A stretch of DNA of 64,000 bases, taken from contig JAQGDQ010000301.1 of the NCBI GenBank assembly GCA_030141605.1, positions 62,001 through 126,000 on the forward strand. The letters run 5' to 3'. The notes beneath the pieces were generated by a model. It worked only from the letters and a program-made list of their open reading frames with translations, did not search any database and was not told the origin of the DNA. Shown here piece by piece: positions 27,801 through 37,002 of this stretch. The stretch is from Tubiluchus corallicola. Lineage: Eukaryota; Priapulida; Priapulimorpha; Priapulimorphida; Tubiluchidae. A program made the translations under genes and the position numbers. Every line of letters begins with the position of its first letter. Positions within the stretch are counted from its first letter, which is position 1.

Positions 27801-30007
27801 ACGGTGTTCAATAGTTTGCATTTCGCGTCAGCCGCCCAAGAACAAGTAACATATAAATTTGCCCTCTCATAATCTTTAGGATTATAATTGGTACCTTCCT
27901 CCAAATGATAATCGCCTAATATGCCTTTCTTACAGCATTAGAGTATATGTTGGTTTATTACATTACTCCACACTTGGAGAGTATAGCATAATTGCTACCC
28001 CGATCACAGGATAATAGACAATGAGTTTACAGTTAACGCCTTAGAAAGAAAACCACCGAGCGGGAGTTTATGTGACTGCTAGGTGGCGTTCCTTTTAGGG
28101 GGCACACAGCAGCATCCCTACCGTAGCCTAGACTTTCTATTAATTTATGGTTTGAGGTCTAGAAATAGTATTACCTAGAAATTCTGAATTTGCAACATCA
28201 GTTCATGGAGAAGAGAGATTGTGAGAACATTCTAATTTAAGACGAAATTTTGGCTTGCCTATCGCTATTTTATTCTTATATGCTGTAGCCTGGATCACAG
28301 TACACCTCCCATTACTAATGGGCAACCAATCATCACACTTTCTCGTGAGATTTCAAATGATCTTATTTATACCATACTTATCGGCAGAGCTGTACTTTAT
28401 TTTAGAGAAAAGGAAGTTTCCAGGGCAGGTCCTCTAGGCAGATCCTTATTATGACATGTCTTGGCGACCACCCACCCAACAACATTTCATGATATTGTTG
28501 AAGCAGGCCCTCCCATCAGCTCCTTTGGAGCTATGCTGTGATCACAATTCCTGATCACAGTAGCTCCTCGAGACAGGCGGGCAGGAGGGACATTTCTCAC
28601 AACATGTCCTCAGAACAACGACCAGATACTGCTCTGTTTTTATTTAATTGAGTTTATTATTTATTCTCCAACCAACGCTTAATAAGATGAAGGTTTTTGG
28701 AGCAGGCGGGTATTCTTTTTTTCTTTGTGATCCATAGTTTTTGAGCTAGGGCCACAATATTTATATGTGGTTGGGTGGGACCAAGCTGGTGGATATGGTA
28801 TAAGCTAGGAGGCAAAACCAAAAAATGGGGGTTGGGAACAGAAATGCATCAAGTGTATTAAAACAGTATCGTGTAGCATATCAAATGATGACGCGATTCG
28901 AATGGTATAGGTTACAGTGTGAATCGTTAACCTGTGACCCAGTTAGGGGCAAAATAGGTTCCAACGAGATAAATGCCTTACAGGGTCTACCAAAAATAGC
29001 TTGTTGTATATCAAATGGAAGGCCTCAATGAGACAAACTATAAGAATGATATAAGTTATGCAAGATTGTTGACCTATGACTGGTGGGTAAAGGGCAACAC
29101 AGTTGAATGCCGAACATTCGTTGTGAAATGCATTTTCCATGTGTTCTTGCAATTCAATAAAAGAAAATCAGCACTTTCAAAAAAGGCTGTCGTGTCTTCA
29201 TTTTTAAGGCTAAATTTTACAACTATTGTTTGCAAAATCTTCAGTTTCTGACCAGGTCAGAAATATTGTCAGCTAGTTATTATTACTTATGCTAAATATT
29301 ATTTTGCACCTTAAGCATCTGCCTGGTTTGCCTAGTGGTAGAGCCGGTTCCTGACTAAGTTAAATAAAATGTATTATAGTATTATATTATGCCCAGGAAC
29401 ACAACAAAAGTGCATACCTCAACAAAGCTGGCCTTATATCAGCATAGCTAGGTCAATCGCCCTATGACCAGGTTGTAGTTGCAAACTTGAGGCAAATTTG
29501 GTCTGATGACAGAGTCAATAATTTTGTTATTGTAGGCTTTGTAGTTTGTAATTTCTAGTGATCAGGTATAGTGCTGCTCGTGACAAAATCGCTCGTCTCG
29601 TGGCCATTAACACGTTGTTGTCCTCAACAACAAGAAGAACGACAATTATAATAATGAAGGATTTCATTATAAGTTGACCAACATTCATGACAACAAGAAT
29701 TCACTAAGGTTTGTGTGAACATGTTCTCTGCATTATTTGCCTCTGCTGCTAGATTACATATTTTACTCTGAACTTTGATAAAATGACAAACTACAAAAGA
29801 AAAAAGCAAAAACTAAACATTTACTTCACTTACATTTTGCCAAAGGATGCGCTTGGTTTGCTCACTATCACAAAAAAGATGCAATCTGAGTGGTACTGAT
29901 GTTACCATTAGAGCAGATTTTATCATATTCGATGCCTCTTCTATATGTTTGTAATCTTTTCCCAGAAGTGTAACCGCCACATCGATGCTTGCCAACTTTC
30001 CCGTATT
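21094..30007 (-). CDS. GT8-family glycosyltransferase, GXYLT-like (six exons, 5' end missing)
   Basis: Six minus-strand exons join in phase (30007-29834, 27481-27371, 25628-25433, 24559-24410, 23936-23749, 21246-21094), giving about 323 residues to the stop. The order matches glucoside xylosyltransferase-like GT8 enzymes: IDVAVTLLGK at the start of the fold, IKSALMVTSVPLRLHLF, an acceptor-loop KRGAVVRLFLA, the metal-binding DVD in IIYLDVDIIITRPLDLLW, FNSGVLLMNL, TGDQCILNI, VLPCEWN, and ILHG, whose His normally coordinates metal. Such enzymes are type II Golgi/ER proteins that add a sugar from a UDP-sugar; xylose as donor is inference. The signal anchor is not securely found: a hydrophobic stretch at 30246-30064 is a candidate without an ATG. 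A LINE follows the last exon, and an inverted-repeat element lies in an intron. Confidence 0.75.
22390..23120 (+). mobile_element. 3' fragment of a non-LTR retrotransposon
   Basis: Coding remnants read KEMYDMYCLHFIYHYHNSLL, then LPPAFQLSLN and PKPNITKQSLKYNAIKIW, a stop, and SIPREIKTLSSLEKN to about 22740. This is the usual C-terminus after the reverse transcriptase (H.YHN.LLP..F, IP..I). A 3' tail follows with AATAAA near 22927 and 23111. It lies in the intron between the last two GXYLT-like exons, in the opposite orientation. Confidence 0.7.
23583..23760. repeat. 53-bp tandem repeat, about 3.3 copies, overlapping a splice donor
   Basis: AACTTACATTTTGATAC recurs at 23583, 23636, 23689 and 23742, exactly 53 bases apart, with GTCTGTGCATTAAATTGAT between. 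On the minus strand each unit holds TATCAAAAT|GTAAGT, the donor of the GXYLT-like exon. Confidence 0.95.
23749..23936 (-). CDS. GXYLT-like exon (VLPCEWN, ILHG)
   Basis: I chose the acceptor CATTTTGCAG at 23937 because it is in phase and restores the usual spacing between GDQ.LN and PCEWN. Two other AG sites upstream are also in phase. The exon reads RIFVLPCEWNIAMDIIR and GLGILHGTAMHFYRN, and ends at CAAAAT|GTAAGT in phase 0. The donor lies in a 53-bp tandem repeat that carries three further copies of the same site. Confidence 0.75.
24410..24559 (-). CDS. GXYLT-like exon (FNSGVLLMNL, GDQCILNI)
   Basis: Acceptor CTGTATTTTCAG, donor CACTG|GTAAAG. It reads FNSGVLLMNLSNMRKVNFTS and later AVTGDQCILNIYGRKHT. 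NSGV..MN and GDQ..LN are strongly conserved GT8 motifs. It ends in phase 1. Confidence 0.85.
24798..24874. repeat. (CA)n microsatellite
   Basis: An almost pure run of about 38 CA dinucleotides in an intron of the GXYLT-like gene. Confidence 0.95.
25433..25628 (-). CDS. GXYLT-like exon with the DxD motif
   Basis: Acceptor TTGTATTTTGCAG, donor TCATCAG|GTAACT. It begins DALPNISRIIYLDVDIIITR, so the DVD metal and UDP-sugar motif is intact, followed by RPLDLLWSYFDKM and VVMENNG. It ends in phase 1 and joins G|GT to the next exon. Confidence 0.85.
26700..26869. mobile_element. MITE-like element with perfect 55-bp terminal inverted repeats
   Basis: Bases 26700-26754 and 26815-26869 are exact reverse complements (start ATCCCTGACAAACTTTG), separated by 60 bases. 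There is no coding capacity. A clear target-site duplication was not seen (flanks GTG and TGA), so the superfamily is unresolved. Identical arms suggest a recent arrival or active homogenisation. It lies in a GXYLT-like intron. Confidence 0.8.
27371..27481 (-). CDS. GXYLT-like exon (KRGAVVRLFLA)
   Basis: Acceptor TATTTTTAG, donor GCA|GTAAGT. It holds 37 codons, phase 0 to 0, reading VIGWNKDISLNFHETDN and then WLNFFKRGAVVRLFLA. This corresponds to the FKPCAAQRLFLP region just before the metal-binding strand in GXYLT proteins. Confidence 0.75.
28240..29330. other. Intron sequence with repeat-like segments
   Basis: No exon supported. A perfect 9-bp inverted repeat (CTGTGATCA / TGATCACAG) lies near 28538-28562. 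Several short open stretches near 28825-29251 lack splice sites. Confidence 0.4.
29318..29352 (+). repeat. tRNA-like SINE fragment (A box only)
   Basis: GTTTGCCTAGTGGTAGAGC resembles the A-box half of a tRNA or MIR-like SINE (TGGC..AGTGGTAGAG). No B box follows at the normal distance, so at most a truncated relic. Confidence 0.25.
29834..30007 (-). CDS. GXYLT-like exon, start of the GT-A fold
   Basis: Acceptor ACTTTTGATAG, donor AAT|GTAAGT. It holds 58 codons in phase 0 at both ends. The protein begins NTGKLASIDVAVTLLGKD and continues MIKSALMVTSVPLRLHLF, the first strand and helix of the nucleotide-sugar fold. The Leu codon at 29995 (TTG) is internal, not a start. Confidence 0.65.
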
Positions 30008-30739
30008 CTATCAAAAGTAATAATAATTAGTAAAATGGAGTTGCGTCAAATCTGCTTTCTCACTGCATTGTTGCTCTTAGCCTTATGAATGGAGTTGAGT
30101 TGTTTTACCATAATTGATAAAATATTTACCATATTTACCATATTACCTTTTACAAAATCAACAACACTGACAGTAAATAACACTACAAAACACACTTTAG
30201 CTTTCAATCTAATATGTCTAATTATACAAACTCCGTCACAATTCAATTTTTAGGTACAAAAATCTGTGTTCACAACCTCTTTTTCTCGTCGGCCGGTGCT
30301 TATTTACATGTCATGCACCTATCCTATACAGAGGACAATAACTGACTATAGTCAAAAATTCTCAACTAACGATGAATCCTAATGCCAGTAGCAATATTAA
30401 ACGTTAAAGTTCAATTACTGCTACAGTACTTTAAACAATAACTGAAAAATAAACATTTTACATAGAAAAACACAATAGCTTTATAAGCCATCACCATAAA
30501 ACAAGCTCGGCATAAAATTGGGAAACTTATTGCAAATAAACTTTAAAATTTAAGTCAAAATGAGCTCACAAATTATGAGACACAGTTGTATCCGTCAATG
30601 TCAGTTCACTGGCAGTTACACTGATTTTAACAGTCTTTCAAAACAAGAACTTAAAAAAGAGGGATATTAATACCTGGCCTATTAATCAGTCAACCTGCAA
30701 CACGCCAACAAATAAAAAAATACTTTTCAATTTATCACT

Positions 30740-32167
30740 TCCTTCTTTTGTATTCTGTGATCGTATAGTATTCAAGTGATTTGTATAATAATTTAATCGA
30801 TTCGCTTCCTATATAATTAATTGCTACAAGGTGATTCATCACCCGGCTCCTAGGGCTTTAGATGAGTCTATCGGGCGATAATCTTGTCCCTCAAGACTGA
30901 CTCTTCGACTTTGCGTTGTAAGGTCTTTGACCCTAAAGCTAACTAGCCTAGCTCCCGCAATTGAGCTTCATAAAATTAATTAACAATTAATGCAATGCGA
31001 ATCTACAGGATTGTATGTCAGATTTAGTGTTGCTTAACTTCATACACTTTAAAGCATACATGAACTCATAAGTTACGTCAAAGTGAATCAACTTTATTGG
31101 TTTACAAATTTACTTTATCTAGGTAGCTGTACAAGATTTGTCCTTACATGCTTGTAGGTGTTCACAACTAATGTATAGCTCCAAGAAGATACTCAAGCAA
31201 TTCACTTATGTTGTGCTTAAGGTGCTTAATACAATGTGAACTACACACTTAACAACTAATCAGTATGCTGCACTTAAGGTGCTTAATACAATGTGAACTA
31301 TTGTTACACAGAGTTACTCTCAGTTACAAATGCGTTAAGATTACTTAACTTGGTGGAATGACCACAATGCAACTCTTGTAAATTTGGTCAACTCCAAAGA
31401 TTTTGTGAGACTGTTCGTAGATCCAGTGCACGAACGTTTTGCTGAGGACATAGAACTGTTCCACGCTGGTGTCAAATGATGTCTCTGCTCCCTGTCAGAC
31501 TCTCTCTGGCTCCTGACTCTCCCAATGACCGCTGACTGACTAACACCTCGTGTTCCCAACTCCGGGCTTATATCCTGAATAGCTTGGCCTTGCGTAATTC
31601 GCGCCCTAATGCAATAAGGTGAAAGGTGACATCCCTGAATTAACCCTGGTATCCCCTGCCAAGAAATTTACGATCAACCAGGTGGCTTTAGAGAGACTAT
31701 GCATCGATCCAGTGCTCAGTCGATCAGCGAGGACGTAGAACTGTTTCACGCTGGTTTCAAGCGATGTCTCCGCTCCCTATCAGATTCCCGTTTCGCCTCT
31801 CTCTGGCTCATTGACTCATGACTAACTCCTGTCTAACCCACGACTAACCTCCGACTAACCTCCGACTAACACCTCGTGTTCCCATCTCAGAGCTTATATC
31901 CCGAGGAGCTTGTCCTTGCAAAATTCGCGCCAAACGCCATCAGGTGACAGGTGACATCCTTGAACTACCCTGGTTTCCCTTCTTCACTTGGCGTCTTCAA
32001 GCGAATACAAGCGACAGGTGACATCCTTGAATTACCCTGGTATCATTTCTTCGCTTGGCGTCTTCAAGCGGATACAAGCTTGGCGTCGGCCATAAAATCC
32101 TCTTCCAAAGAAATTTGCCTATTGCGACTTTTCTGTTTAATTAAGAGCAACTCTGCATAAGGCTACA
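30740..32167 (-). repeat. LTR-like repeat, copy 2
   Basis: Read on the minus strand, this matches the copy at 3765-5190 in block order: TGTAGCCTTATGCAGAGTT at the start, GGATGTCACCT, GATATAAGC, an AATAAA near 31098, GGACAAGATTATCGCCC and CTAGGAGCC. Unlike copy 1, its promoter-like part is duplicated in tandem (TATA-like GATATAAG twice, about 330 bases apart), and the upstream part contains two near-60-bp subrepeats with GGCGTCTTCAAGCG. The 5' two-thirds is also the left arm of a large palindrome. No coding region detected. Confidence 0.5.
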
Positions 32168-32279
32168 AAGAACAATTATTTTCTCACTGAACAGGTGCCT
32201 GTTTACTCTCAGCAAATGATAAGAAACACCTCTGTAGAATAAGTTGCTTCTTAATCAATAAATTTATCTTATCAAGTCA
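31383..32279. repeat. Left arm of a ~0.9-kb palindrome
   Basis: It is the reverse complement of 32690-33587. Paired positions sum to 64970 across almost the whole length, so there is no net indel except one extra A near 32700. Open frames in the two arms translate identically (69 and at least 59 residues), so divergence is near zero in the parts compared. Confidence 0.9.
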
Positions 32280-32689
32280 CCAAATTTCGCTCACTTGCGG
32301 GACACACGCTGACGCACGTGTGTCCACAAAATTTCTTAATAAATTTTTTCATGGCTAAATAAGCAAACCAAGAAACACACTAATTCTCTTGTTTGTTTAT
32401 GCAATCCCCGAGCAGTCAGCTGATATGTTTATGTCGCTACTTACATAATGTCGATTTTCTTATCAATTTCTGTTGTCTAGACACTTTTTAGCTAACTGTA
32501 ACTGCACTTCTTGTATTTTGGGCTGGCCTCCCTTTCACGGAAGCAATGAAATATGAGTCACGAGTTTGAGGTGCCACAATGAGCTTCAAAGTAATGGACT
32601 CACCTGAGGAAATAGCATTCTAGCAAGTTGTCGTGAATAAATTTATGAATCGATAATTTAGAGATAAAATCTGATGACTCCCTGATTAG
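32280..32689. other. Unique spacer of the palindrome
   Basis: About 410 bases between the arms, AT-rich, no coding frame, and no match elsewhere in the window noticed. Confidence 0.6.
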
Positions 32690-33587
32690 ATGACTTGATA
32701 AGATAAATTTATTGATTAAGAAGCAACTTATTCTACAGAGGTGTTTCTTATCATTTGCTGAGAGTAAACAGGCACCTGTTCAGTGAGAAAATAATTGTTC
32801 TTTGTAGCCTTATGCAGAGTTGCTCTTAATTAAACAGAAAAGTCGCAATAGGCAAATTTCTTTGGAAGAGGATTTTATGGCCGACGCCAAGCTTGTATCC
32901 GCTTGAAGACGCCAAGCGAAGAAATGATACCAGGGTAATTCAAGGATGTCACCTGTCGCTTGTATTCGCTTGAAGACGCCAAGTGAAGAAGGGAAACCAG
33001 GGTAGTTCAAGGATGTCACCTGTCACCTGATGGCGTTTGGCGCGAATTTTGCAAGGACAAGCTCCTCGGGATATAAGCTCTGAGATGGGAACACGAGGTG
33101 TTAGTCGGAGGTTAGTCGGAGGTTAGTCGTGGGTTAGACAGGAGTTAGTCATGAGTCAATGAGCCAGAGAGAGGCGAAACGGGAATCTGATAGGGAGCGG
33201 AGACATCGCTTGAAACCAGCGTGAAACAGTTCTACGTCCTCGCTGATCGACTGAGCACTGGATCGATGCATAGTCTCTCTAAAGCCACCTGGTTGATCGT
33301 AAATTTCTTGGCAGGGGATACCAGGGTTAATTCAGGGATGTCACCTTTCACCTTATTGCATTAGGGCGCGAATTACGCAAGGCCAAGCTATTCAGGATAT
33401 AAGCCCGGAGTTGGGAACACGAGGTGTTAGTCAGTCAGCGGTCATTGGGAGAGTCAGGAGCCAGAGAGAGTCTGACAGGGAGCAGAGACATCATTTGACA
33501 CCAGCGTGGAACAGTTCTATGTCCTCAGCAAAACGTTCGTGCACTGGATCTACGAACAGTCTCACAAAATCTTTGGAGTTGACCAAA
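32690..33587. repeat. Right arm of a ~0.9-kb palindrome
   Basis: Mirror copy of 31383-32279, separated from it by about 410 unique bases. The match stops abruptly at TTGACCAAA (33587); beyond it the left side continues into the rest of the LTR-like repeat while the right side does not, so the right copy is truncated. Confidence 0.9.
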
Positions 33588-33599
33588 ATTTATATTGAG

Positions 33600-36150
33600 C
33601 CTCTGAATATCAACCCAAGTTTATTATTTTTGAAGTAAATTTTTACTCCGAGTTTACTAGGTAGGCAGGGCAATGACACCCTTTTCCTGAGCACTCAAAT
33701 TCACGTGCTAGGTTCGTTTCACATGATCAGTTTCTGTAACAATTTTGTTGTATAATCATATGACAAACCCGAGTTTTTTAATCATGAATACGGTACCCAT
33801 GCGTCGGTAATTTGTGTAAACAATCGTATTGATCACTGTGTCTTACTGCGTAAATGTATTTTAGTCTGAGAAATAGAATTTTAAATAGCAGTTGAAATGG
33901 ATACAAAACACCAGTTTAACGTGTTGACCAAAAGTTTCTTTATTCTGAAACACAATTATTAACATTAAGTTTAATTTGCATTGAGTAGAAGAAAATTAGT
34001 TGCATGATTAAATGTATTGCTATAACTAAGAACTGATATAAAAATTATGTAGACTATATTGAAATTAATTAATAATAACTCACGTTGTTAGAGCCTTTGA
34101 CAATTACAAAGACAGGAATGAGAACTCCAAGTTGCCTTAAGAACAACAATGTCACAACAATAAATTCGTAAGAATTTCACAGTCATAATGCTCATCACAG
34201 TCAGAAAAATAGAGCAATGGCGGAGAGAACCAAAAGACGGGTAAAATGTCATACAACTACTACAGCTATAGCTCACTGAAGGCCAAAATGCTAATGTATT
34301 GAAGGATATTAGGTGCTTCAATTTTAAAAGAGTGACTACTGTAAAAAGCTAAATGCCTACTAAATTAAGAAATAGGTGGCAGCACCGTGGCAGTAATTGA
34401 GAACTAAATTAAAACCAAAAAAGGGCCTATGCACCCACTACAGCAGTAATATGATTTTGTCTAGCATTACTGATGCAGATGTTCGATGTACTTGTACTTC
34501 CAACATTGGAAATTACTAACCGCTTCATTTAGTATTTAAACAAACCAGTGCTCCTCTTCCACAGTTTTTTATCTCAAGTATATAGTTTTATAATCTGCAT
34601 CTCTTATTTGTTTTATGTAGCTTATGCGTTGATTTAAATATAAAATAAAATAATAATAAAGCGTGATGCCCCTCCAAAGAGATAATAGTAATACAGTATA
34701 AACAGTTATGATTACAATTTAGTATGTTTACAATTTCTCTAGTGTGTCGGAAATTCAGCAAACAATTGAGTTACAGTTCAGTTCAGTATCGATAAACATT
34801 CAAAAATACAACCGAAGCCTCAATTTTTTGAATTTTGCATTAAAATCAAATAGATAGATTTACTAGCAAGAATTAACTTTAATAACAATACATGTTACAA
34901 GCACGTTACTTTCTCTAGCAACATTGTTAAATTGTTAATACAAAATAAAACATAGTACTTAACTTGCGACAGGCCAATCTAATCGTCCAATGATTGGCCT
35001 AGTCAGGATCTTATTAAGACTAGATGTTTCTAGCTTCAGTGGTTGACAGATGCAACGACAAGGAGTTGTTCACTCTCTCTACGCTGAAAACTAAGTCTAG
35101 AAATTATGGCTCTTATTTTCCACTTCTAAAGGACAGTGTTCACACATCAAGATCGTTAGGTGACCAATCAAACACTCTGTTTGGTGTCCTCCCTCTCAAA
35201 AGGCTTCGCGATAATATAACAGTGTTAATAGACATACTGTTGGTGTGGCTTGAATAAGCCTGCGCACTTTGGCCTGTCCTTTTTTTCTGTCTACCCAAGG
35301 GCGGACCTCTGTGTGCTGACATTCTAAAGTTAGTGATACAACCGCCGATCATAATTTTACAGCTATCAGTTTTTGATCATCTAACCACCAAGTATCGTAC
35401 CTCGCGTGATCGTGCAGTGATAATCCTTCACAAGATTAAGTAACTTCATATTAATCTCCCTTATACTTTCATGAGCAGCTGAAAGCAGCCCTGATCTATC
35501 ATGGGTCACTAACAACGAAACCTCTACTTTGTATGGTCAGTAAGTAACAGTTCTTTCACAACACTCGCATTTCCTGCTAATGATTTTTAAACGGCTTTTT
35601 AATACTTAGAAACGACTTCGTGACCGCCTGTCTTATTCTCTCTACTTTACATTTACATTTGTCTCATTTTGATAGCAGCAATTTTAATTTATAAACACTT
35701 CTTAAAATAAACTCTTCTAAAGTTACGAGAGATGACCACCCGGTTATATTTAGTTAATACTTGGAAGAAGTTGAGAATGTCGCCACATTCAGTTCATCAT
35801 TGAATTATTCTTATAATTTGTTGTTATGCATTTAGTTATTCATTAATAGAATTATTGACCATTCTAAAATTAAAACATAGCCGTTGGCTACTTAAACAAG
35901 TGAGAAAATTGGCTAACCACGCCGAGTGGGTGCCAGACCACTCTGACCAACTAGTTGTGTAAGTGTGACGCATGTGGGATTTTGTCAATAACCACAACTG
36001 GGCAACTACACAGAAATGGTGTTAATGCTCTAGTCTAGTTCGAATTCAGTTAGCTCATTCACAATTTTTCCAAAACTAAATTTAACTACATTCAGCCGTT
36101 CTGAGTCAACTGCAAGTGCGCGTGTATTACTCTTGTCGATTCAAATATAG
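33600..36150. other. No secure gene
   Basis: AT-rich. A plus-strand open stretch at 35024-35257 is mildly protein-like but has no convincing acceptor or donor and no family resemblance. Confidence 0.4.
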
Positions 36151-36280
36151 TTGGCCGACATAGCCCATGCAGTTCGTTGTGGGCCTAAAGTATTAGGGCT
36201 TCATGGTATTCGTAGTAACATTACAACATTTGATTTGATCGAACCATGCCAACAGGAACTTTGTGTGTCACGTATAGTGT
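36151..36280 (+). CDS. Possible exon of an unidentified Cys-bearing protein
   Basis: It follows TTGTCGATTCAAATATAG and reads LADIAHAVRCGPKVLGLHGI, then NITTFDLIEPCQQELCVSRI. The 3' end is uncertain: ATA|GTGTGT at 36281 would be in phase 0 with the next exon, but it is a weak donor. Three Cys and an N-glycosylation-type NIT suggest a secreted protein, which is inference. Confidence 0.3.
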
Positions 36281-36429
36281 GTCTGTGCCTTTGGTTAGGT
36301 TCATTTTTTTTGAAAATCATATGTTTAAGCCTCAATGCTAATTAATGAATTCAACGTACTTTGCTTATAATGCAGCTAAACACCTGTTTTATGCATTTCG
36401 TTGCTGTAAATTAAAAAATTGTTTTTCAG

Positions 36430-36759
36430 ATTATCGAGGTCACTCCATCCCTCTGTCTCACACCAAAAGATTTAGAGAAAAAGTGTTGGAATCCTGCTAT
36501 TGCACTTGAAGTCAAAAATGGCGTTCACAAATTCAGTATCCATAGAAAAGGACATGGCGTCAAGAAACAAAGCCGACATCGAGCATCTAGTTACAGTGCT
36601 CGTCCGTCTATTGGTTATCACACAAGGCCAACTACAGTTCGGAGCAGAAAGCCATCTATTGGCTATCGCAAAAAGCCATCTATTGGCTATCACAAAAAGC
36701 CGTCTACTGCTTTTGTCAGAAAACACTCGCACGGTTATGGTTTTCAGTCAAGATATTAA
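36430..36759 (+). CDS. Candidate last exon: basic protein with KKPSIGY repeats
   Basis: A frame of 109 codons is open from the acceptor TTGTTTTTCAG to TAA. It begins IIEVTPSLCLTPKDLEKKCW, continues NPAIALEVKNGVHKFSIHRK, then becomes Lys/Arg/His/Ser/Tyr-rich with a 24-base tandem repeat giving RKPSIGYRKKPSIGYHKKP, and ends HSHGYGFQSRY. A polyadenylation signal AATAAA lies at 36997. Two other frames are also open over the repeat, but only this one starts at the splice acceptor and ends cleanly. Family not recognised; basic repeats with Gly/Tyr recall secreted matrix proteins, which is speculation. Confidence 0.45.
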   Translation: MIEVTPSLCLTPKDLEKKCWNPAIALEVKNGVHKFSIHRKGHGVKKQSRHRASSYSARPSIGYHTRPTTVRSRKPSIGYRKKPSIGYHKKPSTAFVRKHSHGYGFQSRY

Positions 36760-36996
36760 TATTTTTCAGAATCATTGTGAACCATTAGAAAACAAAACTG
36801 CTTATATACTGAGTATTATTTCTTTCTGCAACGGGTGTATTCCACATTATTTTTTGTATTTCAGTAAGCAAAACATCAAAAAGAGCAGACATCCATAACA
36901 TATAGGCATATGGTCCACCTTTAAGTATAAAATCGCTACATGTATTATTATTTTCAGTCTTCAAGTGTACGCATTTTATGTTTCTATGGCCTGTCA

Positions 36997-37002
36997 ATAA
37001 AC
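36997..37002 (+). promoter_or_regulatory. Polyadenylation signal AATAAA
   Basis: Perfect hexamer 238 bases after the stop of the 36430-36759 frame. Confidence 0.4.

Noticed and set aside
30064-30246. Hydrophobic segment (KVCFVVLFTVSVVDFV) as the signal-anchor exon of the GXYLT-like gene
   Set aside because: Position and phase are suggestive (GCA|GTGAGA donor, phase 0), but there is no in-frame ATG and the intron would be only 56 bases; kept as a possibility only.
31951-32160. 69-residue frame identical to one at 32810-33019
   Set aside because: Identity comes from the palindrome arms, and the frame spans LTR-like promoter subrepeats; not a gene.
36500-36898. 132-residue plus-strand frame
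   Set aside because: It is another frame over the KKPSIGY repeat exon. That exon's frame starts exactly at the splice acceptor and has more protein-like composition.
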